Below, piece after piece: positions 47,872 to 55,928 of a stretch of DNA of 64,000 nt; within the stretch, counting starts at the first letter, position 1; every line of letters begins with the position of its first letter. Both the position numbers and the translations under genes were made by a program. This DNA is from an uncultured Limosilactobacillus sp. (GTDB lineage: Bacteria > Bacillota > Bacilli > Lactobacillales > Lactobacillaceae): contig NZ_CAKPYE010000011.1 of the NCBI RefSeq assembly GCF_934202705.1, forward strand, positions 16,225-80,224, given 5' to 3'. Under the pieces are notes generated by a model. The model saw only the letters and a program-made list of their open reading frames with translations. It was not told the DNA's origin and searched no databases.

Positions 47872-48714
47872 ATGTCAAAAATCAAAATTGTTTGTGATTC
47901 TTCAGCGGGGCTAACTGAAGACGAAATAAAAAAGTATGACATTACAATCATTCCATTAACGGTGATGATTGATGGAACCGTTTATACTGAGGGTGAAACA
48001 ATCACCAATGACCAATTCCCTGAAATGATGAAAAACGCGCAGAGCTTGCCAAAAACGTCACAGCCACCGATCGGTAAATTTGTTGAAGCATTTGATCAGT
48101 TGGGTTCTGATGGGAGTAAGGTTCTTTGTGTTTGTATGATGGAATCAATTAGTGGTACTGTGCACGCAGCAGAACAGGCAGCTAATATGACGAAAACACC
48201 GGTAACGGTGGTGGATTGTCATACTACTGACCGTTGTATGGCTTTTCAAATTATCGAGGCTGCTAAAGTCATTGAGCATGGTGGTGATATTGATATGGCT
48301 GTTGCCAAAATGCGCGATGTTTTTGCCAAGTCTAAGTTATTCTTAGCAATTGACAAACTCGATAATTTAGTCGCCGGTGGACGAGTCAATCGCTTTTCAG
48401 GGACACTTTCTAAACTATTAAACATTAAAGTGATGTTGGAAATTAAAGATGGAGAAATCACGATTGATAGTAAGGGACGTGGCACCAAGTATTTGCATAA
48501 AACTTGGGAACGAATCATCCAGCAGATGATTGATGGACCTAAAGTGAAAGCAATTGGTATTTCTGATGTTCAAGCAACTAAAGAAGTTGACTGGTTGCTA
48601 AAACGTTTGAAAGAACATTTTCCAGATATTCGGATTGTTGTACGGGAAACGGTGCCGATTATTGCAACGCATACTGGCTTAGGTGCTAACAGTTTGCACT
48701 ATTACACAGAATAA
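47872..48714 (+). CDS. DegV family fatty-acid-binding protein
   Basis: DegV/FakB-type protein that binds a fatty acid in a hydrophobic cleft. In the FakAB system such proteins present exogenous fatty acids to the FakA kinase for incorporation into phospholipid. The 280 residues show the N-terminal KIVCDSSAGLTEDEIKKYDITIIPL with the nucleotide-like loop, SQPPIGKF, and the ligand-contact regions SISGTVHAAEQAA and TGLGANSLHYY near the end. The Shine-Dalgarno is weak. Fatty acid specificity is not predictable here. Confidence 0.92.
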   Translation: MSKIKIVCDSSAGLTEDEIKKYDITIIPLTVMIDGTVYTEGETITNDQFPEMMKNAQSLPKTSQPPIGKFVEAFDQLGSDGSKVLCVCMMESISGTVHAAEQAANMTKTPVTVVDCHTTDRCMAFQIIEAAKVIEHGGDIDMAVAKMRDVFAKSKLFLAIDKLDNLVAGGRVNRFSGTLSKLLNIKVMLEIKDGEITIDSKGRGTKYLHKTWERIIQQMIDGPKVKAIGISDVQATKEVDWLLKRLKEHFPDIRIVVRETVPIIATHTGLGANSLHYYTE

Positions 48715-48751
48715 GTTGAATTAGGCAGGTTCGTGGCAACCATGGAATAAT

Positions 48752-48793
48752 GAGGCCTGAAGCTCGGTAAAACCGGACTCTAGGCCTCTCTTT
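48752..48793 (+). terminator. Hairpin after degV
   Basis: GAGGCCT (48752-48758) pairs with AGGCCTC (48782-48788) with an inner CGGT/ACCG pairing, followed by TCTTTG. The T run is interrupted, so the terminator may be weak. Confidence 0.55.
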
Positions 48794-48845
48794 GTACGCT
48801 AATAGTTTAATGATTAGGCAATTGGTGAAGATGGAGGAGAATGAT

Positions 48846-49772
48846 TTGACAAAGCGAAGTCGACGAAACGTCATTTTAGGATTGGTGATTATTTGTTTGG
48901 TATTGTGCGGTTGGCTGAGCTGGCAGTACTTTCATCAGCAAAATACCACGAAAACAAGTTCATCCCCGACTCGGGTGGTAAAAAAAACTGTCCACTTGGT
49001 AGCAATTGGCGATTCTCTAACGTATGGTCAAGGTGATGAAAAAAAACAGGGTGGTTACGTTGGCATTATCAAACCGCGTTTGCAAAGAAAATTTCATAAT
49101 CAGATAACAACGGTTAATTATGGAGTGAGTGGTGATCGGTCGGATCAAATTCTCGGCCGAATTAACCACCAACCAGCAATTCAGCAAAACTTAAAAAAAG
49201 CGGATGTCATTGTAATGACAGTTGGTGGTAATGATTTAATGCAGTCATTACAAAAAGATTTAACCATTAATTCTACGCAATCACTAAAGAAAAATCTTAA
49301 TCAGGCTGGTGAGACTTATCAGCGGAAACTTCAACGTCTTTTTCGGGTAATTCGGCAACAGAATCATACTGCCCCCATTTTTGTGATGAGTATCTATAAC
49401 CCGGTCTATACATACTTTCCACAGGCAGACAATATTAATAATGCTATTACCAAGTGGAATTATTTAACTAAAGATATTTTGAGTGGATATGAACCGGCAT
49501 ATTTTGTTGATATTAATCATTTAATGTCGTATGGTCAGTACAAAACTAAGCAACAGCGTCAGTATTTAGTAAAGTCCTCTCAACAGGCAAATAGTGGTCA
49601 GGTATCACAAAAACAGTTGTTAACGATCATGAACGAACGTAACAAAAATTTAAATCAGTATATTTCAACTGACGATAATTTTCATCCGAATCACCTGGGG
49701 TATCGACAGATGACCGAACAATTATTTAAAGTAATGGTTCAACACGACAGTTTTGAATATAAAAAACGATAG
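48846..49772 (+). CDS. SGNH/GDSL hydrolase, membrane anchored
   Basis: Predicted extracellular lipase/esterase of the YpmR type. A basic start (LTKRSRRN) and one transmembrane anchor (about residues 8-25) precede the SGNH core: block I AIGDSLTYGQGD with the catalytic serine, block II NYGVSGDRSDQI, block III TVGGNDL and block V DDNFHPNHLGY with the Asp-His pair. TTG 48846 is preferred because GGAGGAG (48833-48839) is 6 bases upstream; in-frame ATG 48831 has only a weak GGTGA. It forms an operon with ypmS and yozE. Substrate unknown; cell-envelope lipids or acetyl esters are possible. Confidence 0.87.
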   Translation: MTKRSRRNVILGLVIICLVLCGWLSWQYFHQQNTTKTSSSPTRVVKKTVHLVAIGDSLTYGQGDEKKQGGYVGIIKPRLQRKFHNQITTVNYGVSGDRSDQILGRINHQPAIQQNLKKADVIVMTVGGNDLMQSLQKDLTINSTQSLKKNLNQAGETYQRKLQRLFRVIRQQNHTAPIFVMSIYNPVYTYFPQADNINNAITKWNYLTKDILSGYEPAYFVDINHLMSYGQYKTKQQRQYLVKSSQQANSGQVSQKQLLTIMNERNKNLNQYISTDDNFHPNHLGYRQMTEQLFKVMVQHDSFEYKKR

Positions 49773-49783
49773 GAGAGACTTGC

Positions 49784-50383
49784 ATGAAACATATGAAAAC
49801 ACATAATTACTGGAAATGGGCTTTCTGGGGATTGATCATATTATTAATTGGTACTGGATGTTTAATCTATAATCGAATCACGGCACCAGTAGAGACACCA
49901 ACGGAAGCCAGTGTACCGGCTAAAACAGCTAATTCATTTGAAGTTACATTAAATCGCAAGCAAGTGAACGCCCTCTCCAGTAATTATCTTGACCGCCTTT
50001 TAAAGGGGAATAACATTAAATATCGTTTTATTGTTGGAACTCAGTATGCCACGATCGTGGGAACATCTAAATTTTTTGGTGCTAAAGTTCAGTTTGCGAT
50101 TAACTTTATTCCAGAACGAAAATCAAATGGAAATATTTTGCTTCGTGCCAAAGGGCTATCAGTTGGTCGTTTAAATTTACCAATTAAGTACGTAATGGGA
50201 TATATTAAAAAGCAATATAAGCTGCCAAATTGGGTTTACGTTAATCAGCAAAAACAAACGATTTTGTTAGATCTCAATAAATATAGTCAACAACACGCGC
50301 TTCATTATTCAGCCGAACAAATTGATGTTAAAAACGGACAATTCCGCTTCTTGATTTCTATTCCAAAGAATGGAGGGTTCTAA
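49784..50383 (+). CDS. DUF2140 (YpmS-like) membrane-anchored protein
   Basis: A 199-residue protein with one N-terminal transmembrane segment (WAFWGLIILLIGTGCLIY, about residues 13-30) and an extracytoplasmic domain typical of the YpmS/DUF2140 family; function unknown. A second Met (MKTHNY) is possible as start. Conserved pairing with the upstream SGNH hydrolase, as in Bacillus ypmR-ypmS, suggests joint work at the cell surface. AGGAGAG precedes the ATG. Confidence 0.87.
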   Translation: MKHMKTHNYWKWAFWGLIILLIGTGCLIYNRITAPVETPTEASVPAKTANSFEVTLNRKQVNALSSNYLDRLLKGNNIKYRFIVGTQYATIVGTSKFFGAKVQFAINFIPERKSNGNILLRAKGLSVGRLNLPIKYVMGYIKKQYKLPNWVYVNQQKQTILLDLNKYSQQHALHYSAEQIDVKNGQFRFLISIPKNGGF

Positions 50384-50608
50384 ATGTATCGGACTAGTTT
50401 TTACCATTACTTAATGACGTTACGGCAACCGAACTCGCCAACGGCGGTTGAACAGTTTGCTAACAATGCCTTCTTAGATTCAACTTTTCCCAAGCAATCT
50501 CAAAATTTTGATGAAATCTCACAATATTTAGAAGAAAATGCCAATTACTTGCCATCCATGACGATTTTTGATGATGCATGGCAACTATATTTAAATAAAA
50601 TGGAATAG
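50384..50608 (+). CDS. YozE-like small protein (UPF0346)
   Basis: A 74-residue acidic protein with the YozE family pattern ([26 protein letters not shown] ... [35 protein letters not shown]), a small SAM-like helical fold of unknown function. It starts directly after the ypmS stop. The GGAGGG Shine-Dalgarno lies in the end of ypmS. Confidence 0.88.
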   Translation: MYRTSFYHYLMTLRQPNSPTAVEQFANNAFLDSTFPKQSQNFDEISQYLEENANYLPSMTIFDDAWQLYLNKME

Positions 50609-50617
50609 GAGAAAATT

Positions 50618-51490
50618 ATGGCAACAATTCAATGGTTTCCTGGTCATATGGCCAAAGCGCTTCGTCAAATTCGTGAACAAATGTCGCTGGTTGATATTGT
50701 ATTTGAGTTGGTTGATGGGCGAATTCCGTATTCAAGCCAAAATCCAGAGGTGAGTCGTGCGGCTGGTACTAAACCTCGCTTACTGATTTTGACCAAAACT
50801 GATTTAGCTGATCCTCAGGTGACTAAGGAATGGTTACATTTCTTTGCTGCACATGAACAACCAGCGTTAGCATTAGATTCACGAGGAAAAAATGTGGCCA
50901 GGATCGTTACGCAAAAAGCACAAGCAATCTTGAAGGATCAGCTAGCAGCCGAACAAACAAAAGGGATGAAAAAGCGAGCGATTCGTGCAATGTGTGTTGG
51001 GGTCCCAAACGTTGGCAAGTCAACCTTATTAAATCACTTAGTGAAGAAAAATGTGGCAGCCACTGGTAATCGTCCCGGGGTTACTACAGGGCAGCAATGG
51101 CTTCGCTTGTCTACTGATTTAGAGTTGCTGGATACTCCCGGTGTATTATGGCCGAAGTTTGCCACTGAACGACAAGGAACTTTGCTAGCACTAACCGGCG
51201 CCATTAAAGATAGTCTTTTTCCAAAGGACGATGTGGCTCTATTTGCTCTTCGCTATCTTCGTCAACATCGTTTAGTTGAACTGCAAAAGCGTTATCGCTT
51301 ATCAGATACAGAAGTGGCTGAGTCTGTCAGCGATCCAGACCTTTTATTACTGATTACTGAAAAGATGGGCTTTCGTGATGATTATGATCGCGCAAGTGAA
51401 CGTTTAATTTTTGAATTACGCAAGGGAAAATTTGGTGCGATTTCTCTAGAAACTCCAGCTGAGATCGGAGCGGAACAAACCAATGACTAA
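50618..51490 (+). CDS. rbgA: Ribosome biogenesis GTPase RbgA (YlqF)
   Basis: Circularly permuted GTPase needed for late 50S assembly. In the 290 residues the G4 motif TKTDLAD (about residue 53) precedes the G1 motif [12 protein letters not shown] (about 127) and G3 DTPG. This permuted order is diagnostic. N-terminal QWFPGHMAKALRQI is the family start. AGGAG precedes the ATG. It overlaps rnhB by 8 bases. Confidence 0.96.
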   Translation: MATIQWFPGHMAKALRQIREQMSLVDIVFELVDGRIPYSSQNPEVSRAAGTKPRLLILTKTDLADPQVTKEWLHFFAAHEQPALALDSRGKNVARIVTQKAQAILKDQLAAEQTKGMKKRAIRAMCVGVPNVGKSTLLNHLVKKNVAATGNRPGVTTGQQWLRLSTDLELLDTPGVLWPKFATERQGTLLALTGAIKDSLFPKDDVALFALRYLRQHRLVELQKRYRLSDTEVAESVSDPDLLLLITEKMGFRDDYDRASERLIFELRKGKFGAISLETPAEIGAEQTND

Positions 51491-52253
51491 TAAGATAAGT
51501 GTGGCAGATATCAAAGACCAATTAAAGTCAGTCACTAGCTTAACTGATCCTTTAGTCCAAAGATTGCAGAGCGATTCGCGTAAGGGAGTTCAGACCGCAT
51601 TGCATCAACTGGAACGACGACTCGATAAACGAGCAGCAGCTATGCAAGCATTTGAACAACGTTTTAAATATGAGCGAGCGCTCTGGAATGCAGGCAATCG
51701 CTATGTTGCTGGGATGGATGAGGTTGGTCGTGGACCGTTAGCAGGACCGGTAGTTACTTGTGCAGTGATCTTAAATCCGGACTTTGACTTGATTGAAGTT
51801 ACTGATTCCAAGATGCTTTCGCGTAAAGAACGCGAACGACTTTATTTGCGGATTGTAGATGAAGCAGTGGAGATTAGTATTGCGGTGAATTCATCATCAG
51901 TAATTGACCGGTTAAATATTTATCGTGCTACTCAAGAAGCGATGAAACGATCAGTGAATGAACTACACCATCAACCAGATCACCTAATTGTTGATGCGGT
52001 TCCACTGGATTTGCCAATACCACAAACTACTCTAATTAAGGGCGACCAGAAAAGCATCAGTGTTGCAGCGGCCAGTATTGTTGCTAAAGAATATCGTGAT
52101 CACTTAATGGCCGATTATGCACGGTTATATCCAGGTTACGATTTTGAACATAACATGGGTTACGGAACAAAACAACATCTAATCGGGCTTCAAAAGTATG
52201 GCGCAACCCCCATCCATCGGAAAACGTTTGCGCCAGTTTCCAATTTTTTGTAA
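51483..52253 (+). CDS. rnhB: Ribonuclease HII
   Basis: Cleaves RNA in RNA-DNA hybrids, including single ribonucleotides in DNA. The 256 residues have a 70-residue N-terminal extension and the catalytic core motif AGMDEVGRGPLAGPVV (D79, E80), the aspartate in LIVDAVP, and KGDQKSISVAAASIVAKEYRD. Start overlaps rbgA. In lactobacilli rnhB is followed by dprA-topA, matching what comes next here before the prophage. Confidence 0.95.
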   Translation: MTNKISVADIKDQLKSVTSLTDPLVQRLQSDSRKGVQTALHQLERRLDKRAAAMQAFEQRFKYERALWNAGNRYVAGMDEVGRGPLAGPVVTCAVILNPDFDLIEVTDSKMLSRKERERLYLRIVDEAVEISIAVNSSSVIDRLNIYRATQEAMKRSVNELHHQPDHLIVDAVPLDLPIPQTTLIKGDQKSISVAAASIVAKEYRDHLMADYARLYPGYDFEHNMGYGTKQHLIGLQKYGATPIHRKTFAPVSNFL

Positions 52254-52281
52254 AAATTAAATGAAAAAAATGCAAATATAG

Positions 52282-52317
52282 CTCCTTTCCGTTTTTAAAT
52301 AATGGAAGGAGTTTTTT
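52282..52317 (+). terminator. Hairpin after rnhB overlapping the dprA Shine-Dalgarno
   Basis: CTCCTTTCC (52282-52290) pairs with GGAAGGAG (52304-52311) with one T bulge and is followed by TTTTTT. The 3' arm is also the Shine-Dalgarno of dprA (ATG 52320). The same structure can stop transcription after rnhB and, when read through, hide the ribosome-binding site. Confidence 0.7.
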
Positions 52318-52319
52318 AC

Positions 52320-52982
52320 ATGCAACCAAAAGAATTTTTGATTAAGTTAAATGTTTGTCAAGGCCTCGGCATCATTTCAAAGTATCGATTGTGGAAGATT
52401 GCAGCGGAACGTTATGAGTTTGATGATATGGCTACTCTAACATCAATTGCCGAAATTAAGGATCACGTTCGCCAGCGTTTTTTAAGTTATTGGTCGTCGG
52501 CAGAAACAGAAATTGCTTATCAACGAAATCGCCAAATGCCGGTCATTACAATTGTTGATTCAGCCTATCCAGAACTATTGAAAAGAATTTACTGCCCACC
52601 ATTGGTGCTTTATTTTATGGGTAATCAGCAGCTGCTCCAAACGACGTGTTTAGCAGTCGTCGGGGCTCGTCAAATGACGAATTATGCAAAAGAGAGTCTT
52701 CAACAATTATTACCACCGGTAATTCAACATCGGGTGACAATTGTTAGTGGTTTAGCACGGGGTGTAGATGGTTCAAGCCATGCTCTGACCATTCGTTACG
52801 GGGGACAAACCATTGCGGTAGTAGGTAATGGCTTAAATCGTGTCTATCCGCCCGAACATGACCATCTTCAACGACTGATTAAACGTCACGGACTTTTAAT
52901 ATCTGAATATCCGTTGGATACACCCTCTTTGCCGCATCACTTTGTCGAGCAAAGTAGTATAAAAAGCCTATCAATACTGTAA
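52320..52982 (+). pseudogene. dprA: DNA processing protein DprA, truncated by the prophage
   Basis: DprA protects incoming single-stranded DNA and loads RecA during natural transformation. The first about 210 residues are intact: N-terminal SAM-like region (KLNVCQGLGIISKYRLWKIA) and Rossmann core (VVGARQMTNYAKESL, IVSGLARGVDGSSHALTIRYGGQTIAVVGNGLNRVYPPEH). The family should continue as HHFxERNRII, but after LPHHFVEQ the frame reads SSIKSLSIL and stops at 52980-52982. The lost part covers the end of the Rossmann domain and the C-terminal winged helix. The break abuts the integrase gene, so the 3' part probably lies at the far prophage end. Likely non-functional. Confidence 0.9.
52930..52955. 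other. Probable attL region inside dprA
   Basis: The host reading frame departs from the DprA family after the bases encoding LPHHFVE (CATCACTTTGTCGAGC ends at 52950). The attachment core should lie within or just before this point. Exact core boundaries cannot be set without attR or an empty site. Confidence 0.6.
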
Positions 52983-53004
52983 AATCAGTAATGATAGGCT
53001 TTTT
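52961..53004. terminator. Bidirectional terminator at the left prophage end
   Basis: AAAAAGCCTATCA pairs with TGATAGGCTTTTT, with an inner TACTG/CAGTA pair. The A5 and T5 flanks make it work in both directions: it ends the truncated dprA transcript and the leftward integrase transcript. The new dprA stop codon lies in the apical part of this hairpin. Confidence 0.88.
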
Positions 53005-53045
53005 AGTTTTATTTATTTTCTTTAAAGGGGAACAAAAGGGGAAAA

Positions 53046-54173
53046 CTACATTTGATTAATCAAATTATCGTACTTTGCCTTAGCTTTTTTAGTAACGTGC
53101 ATATAAACTTGTTCGGTAATTTTTGAGTCGCTGTGACCAACTCTGTTTTGAATAATATATAACGGTACTCCGAGTTCGGCAAGTTTAGAAACGTGAGTGT
53201 GTCGCATGGTATGTGATGATAAAGTTTTGTTGATGTGTAATTTCTTTTTAGCATGAGCTAGTAAGTGATTGATGTTTTCAAGCATGATCAGGTTAGTTTT
53301 ATACTGAAAAAGGAAGTCATTTTTATGTTTATTGCGAGCAAACTCTTTATAAATTTCAACTGCTCGTTGTGGTAGAAAAATGGTTCGGCGACCTGAATCG
53401 GTCTTAGTTAATGGGCTTTTGTAATGATCCGCAACTCGCAATCCGTGGTAAACCATGGTACCAACCACGTCAGCATAGTATTTTCCGTTCTCTTCATGAA
53501 TGTTTTTAATCTGCATGGTTGCCGCTTCACCAAACCGCATACCCGTTAATGATTGCCATTCAAGCAAAGATTTATAAGTATGATTGTGAGCGTCAACGTA
53601 TTTTAAAACGGCTTGTAATTCGTCATCTTCCAAAAATTTGGCTTCAATGCTTGATTGATTACGCTTTTTAGGCCAATTAATCGGCAAGTTGGCACTGGGG
53701 AGGGAAGATATATAATCATGCTGATAAGCATATTTCAGAATGTGATTAACTTTTGACTTTAATTGAGAAACAAATTCCTTGTCATAGTTTTCTTTGTACA
53801 TCATATCTTCATACAAGTTAATTAAATACTTGGGCGTGATTTTATTAACTAGTAGATCGAATCTCATTCGCTGTTTAATTTGTTTCTTATACGTTTTCCA
53901 TGAGTAGAAGGTGCTAGAGAGGACTTGCTTTTTATAGACTGGTTCCCATTCTTTAATAACCTGACCCAGCGTAACGCCTTGCTTAATGTTGCCGTCCTGA
54001 ATACTTCGTAGTTTTTGAGTGATTTTCTGTTCAAGCATAATTTGGGCTTGTCGTTTGGTTGCGTTCGTTTTCTTAGGTAGAGTAACTGAGACCTTATTGT
54101 ATTTACCAGTTAAAGGGTTTTTGTACTGTTCACGAAATTTATACTTACCGTCTGGCAAATCTTCAATCCACAT
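53046..54173 (-). CDS. int: Prophage tyrosine integrase
   Basis: Site-specific recombinase that integrates and excises the prophage. The 375 residues (start MWIEDLPDGKYKF, set by AAGAAGGTG a few bases upstream; an in-frame TTG lies further up) have an N-terminal arm-binding domain, a SAM-like core-binding domain (about 70-150) and the catalytic set R213 (LTGMRFGEA), H321 and R324 (SHTMRHTHVSKL), H347 (VGHSDS) and Y357 (EQVYMHV). It points toward dprA, placing the attachment site directly next to its 3' end. Confidence 0.96.
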   Translation of the reverse strand: MWIEDLPDGKYKFREQYKNPLTGKYNKVSVTLPKKTNATKRQAQIMLEQKITQKLRSIQDGNIKQGVTLGQVIKEWEPVYKKQVLSSTFYSWKTYKKQIKQRMRFDLLVNKITPKYLINLYEDMMYKENYDKEFVSQLKSKVNHILKYAYQHDYISSLPSANLPINWPKKRNQSSIEAKFLEDDELQAVLKYVDAHNHTYKSLLEWQSLTGMRFGEAATMQIKNIHEENGKYYADVVGTMVYHGLRVADHYKSPLTKTDSGRRTIFLPQRAVEIYKEFARNKHKNDFLFQYKTNLIMLENINHLLAHAKKKLHINKTLSSHTMRHTHVSKLAELGVPLYIIQNRVGHSDSKITEQVYMHVTKKAKAKYDNLINQM

Positions 54174-54214
54174 TGTGACACCTTCTTTCAAACGAATGTT
54201 CTATTAGACATATT

Positions 54215-54244
54215 TTTAAACCGGTCGAAATCGACCGGTTTAAA
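54215..54244. repeat. Perfect inverted repeat between int and the secreted-protein gene
   Basis: TTTAAACCGGTCGA (54215-54228) is repeated inverted at 54231-54244 across AA. Neither side has a good T run, so it may be an inefficient terminator for the gene ending at 54245 or a protein-binding site upstream of int. Confidence 0.6.
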
Positions 54245-54817
54245 TTATTCAGTAACATCTTGAATTGTTTCGATTAAAGTCTCCCCATCTGGACCAGCAT
54301 TTTTACCCTGAGTATCAGGGCTTGATTTTGCCCCACCATTCGCATCATCTTTTGCGAAGTATGGTTCAAAGTAACAAGCAGTAGTGCCAGCATCTAAACT
54401 GCCAAGACGTGAAGACTGCACAGCATGGGCATAATTACTGGAAATCTTTTCTGCGTTAAAAGCAACTATAAAGTTTGCCTCATTACTGCTGCCTTGGTAG
54501 AAGGCAATCCCATTCCGGCGAAAGTTTTGAGGTGTTTCATCCATGATAGTTTGAATGCTTTTCGCAAACTTAACACGTTGAGCGAGTGAGGCCACTTTTG
54601 GTTTCTTTTTTAGGACGTATACCGTATAGTTATTATCCTCGGTATGTGTAACTTTTTTAACAGGCATACTTTTCCCAGCAGTAGTTGAATTAATATATTT
54701 AGTCAAAGTGTTTGGATCGTTTGATTGTTCTACGTCGCTTTTTAGATCAGCTGACACACTAACACTGATAAATAAAGAGCTTAGTATAATACTCAACAAT
54801 AATAATAATTTTCTCAT
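54245..54817 (-). CDS. Secreted prophage protein of unknown function
   Basis: A 190-residue protein with a classic signal peptide (MRKLLLLLSIILSSLFISVSVSA, residues 1-23, probable cleavage before DLK). No lipobox cysteine and no second membrane segment, so it should be released or wall-associated. The mature part is polar with a lysine-rich stretch (KKKPKVASLAQRVKF) and a Gly/Asn/Asp-rich C-terminus; I recognise no domain. AAGGGAGGG precedes the ATG. Lying between the repressor module and int, it is expressed in the lysogen and is a candidate lysogenic-conversion or superinfection-exclusion gene. Confidence 0.8.
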   Translation of the reverse strand: MRKLLLLLSIILSSLFISVSVSADLKSDVEQSNDPNTLTKYINSTTAGKSMPVKKVTHTEDNNYTVYVLKKKPKVASLAQRVKFAKSIQTIMDETPQNFRRNGIAFYQGSSNEANFIVAFNAEKISSNYAHAVQSSRLGSLDAGTTACYFEPYFAKDDANGGAKSSPDTQGKNAGPDGETLIETIQDVTE

Positions 54818-54849
54818 TAGTGATACCCTCCCTTAGCTTTTAACGTCGA

Positions 54850-55311
54850 TCACGCTTGGACGTAAAATTTAATCAAATTTCTCCAATCAACGTACCTCTC
54901 TGCCCAAATGGGTATCCCACAGGCTTGGAGTAGTTGACTTTTAGTTCTGTAGTCGTGAGGGTTAATACCATCGAGCATTAAGTCGACCATAAACTCATTG
55001 GCCTCTGCTTCGTTGCCCATAGTAGAAAAACGTAAATTATTTCTATTGAGACACTCGGTATTTCCAACATGTCGGCAGAAATGATGACCCAATTCATGAC
55101 CACAGGAATAAGTGTTTTCAAACTCGCTATTTCGTGTTGAGAGCACGATAGCGGGTATTCTTTTTATTACAGTGTGATAAGCCATGATTTGCTTTCCCAG
55201 ATCGTCATAGTACACAGGAATATGCTTGGCTTCACAAATCTTGATTGGATTACGAGTACCAGTAGTGTACACGATCTCATGAGCTTTGTGTTTTATGCGT
55301 TCCCTAAGCAT
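54850..55311 (-). CDS. ImmA/IrrE-family metalloprotease
   Basis: Predicted zinc metallopeptidase; in ICEBs1-like and phage systems such proteins cleave the neighbouring repressor to induce the element. The 153 residues begin MLRERIKHKAHEIVY, with GAGGTGA upstream fixing the start at 55311. The motif CGHELGHHFCRH (H72, E73, H76) is the HExxH zinc site, with a later EAEANEFMVDLMLD supplying a further ligand. It lies 14 bases downstream of the CI-like repressor, which is probably its target. Confidence 0.9.
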   Translation of the reverse strand: MLRERIKHKAHEIVYTTGTRNPIKICEAKHIPVYYDDLGKQIMAYHTVIKRIPAIVLSTRNSEFENTYSCGHELGHHFCRHVGNTECLNRNNLRFSTMGNEAEANEFMVDLMLDGINPHDYRTKSQLLQACGIPIWAERYVDWRNLIKFYVQA

Positions 55312-55324
55312 AAAAATCACCTCG

Positions 55325-55762
55325 CTAATCCTTATCTTTCCGATATTTCTTTGGAGTAAACTTCTGTTTTGCAATCAGCTTGGATTGACGAATGACGTTT
55401 TCCAGTGAAGCCCGCAGAAGTTCAGCATCTTCTTCGTCGATTTCTTCACCACCATTCTTCATATAAGAGAGGGTGGAATCGTTACTCAATCCCTCAGTCA
55501 TATTGGTAAGGATTTTCTGGACATCCCGTTCATCCTTCCGAGTAAACTGCGGAGTATCGGTACGTCCGAGAAGATAATCAGCAGAAACATTGAAGATTTT
55601 GGATAATTTTCTAAGTTCATCGGACGATACTTTTCTTGTCCCATTTTCGATTTTACTCATTGTTGATTTGTCAAAACCCATTTTCTTAGCCAATTCAACT
55701 TGATTCATATTGGCTTTTTCGCGGAGGTCAACAATCCTAATAGCTAAATTATTCTGTTCCAA
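55325..55762 (-). CDS. CI-like phage repressor (XRE family)
   Basis: Lysogeny repressor. The 145 residues have an N-terminal helix-turn-helix (about residues 7-62: RIVDLREKANMNQVELAKKMGFDKSTMSKIENGTRKV) and an acidic, helical C-terminus without the S24 self-cleavage domain. Induction thus probably needs the ImmA-like protein next door. Start is TTG at 55762 with only a weak TGTGGTG Shine-Dalgarno, suggesting low translation. It should bind the operators in the divergent region just upstream. Confidence 0.9.
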   Translation of the reverse strand: MEQNNLAIRIVDLREKANMNQVELAKKMGFDKSTMSKIENGTRKVSSDELRKLSKIFNVSADYLLGRTDTPQFTRKDERDVQKILTNMTEGLSNDSTLSYMKNGGEEIDEEDAELLRASLENVIRQSKLIAKQKFTPKKYRKDKD

Positions 55763-55781
55763 TTAATACACCACACAATCG

Positions 55782-55881
55782 GTTTCTTTTAATACAACAT
55801 TATTATAGTGTGGTTTCTAAAAAAGATACAATTAGTTTCTAAAAAAGATACAAAAACTATTGACGTTTCTAAAATATAAAC
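55782..55881. promoter_or_regulatory. Prophage operator array
   Basis: Four related 17-bp imperfect palindromes occur between the repressor and the Cro-like gene. Two are identical GTTTCTAAAAAAGATAC (55813-55829 and 55835-55851), one is GTTTCTAAAATATAAAC (55865-55881), and one is a weaker GTTTCTTTTAATACAAC (55782-55798). Half-sites follow GTWTCT/AGAWAC. The copies overlap both divergent promoters, as expected for CI/Cro switching. Confidence 0.8.
55802..55831 (-). promoter_or_regulatory. Leftward lysogeny promoter (repressor)
   Basis: Read on the minus strand: TTGTAT and a perfect TATAAT separated by 18 bases. The operator at 55813-55829 covers the spacer and part of the -35. Confidence 0.7.
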
Positions 55882-55887
55882 TATAAT
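55860..55887 (+). promoter_or_regulatory. Rightward early promoter
   Basis: TTGACG (55860-55865) and TATAAT (55882-55887) are 16 bases apart. One operator copy (55865-55881) fills the spacer exactly, so a bound repressor would block RNA polymerase. Confidence 0.8.
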
Positions 55888-55928
55888 GATAAATGTAAGT
55901 TGAGATTATCGAAACAGGAGGTGAAGAG

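Noticed and set aside
55813..55881. Repeats considered as a CRISPR array
   Set aside because: Only two exact copies, 17 bp long, with 5-bp spacing and palindromic symmetry at promoters; they are operators.
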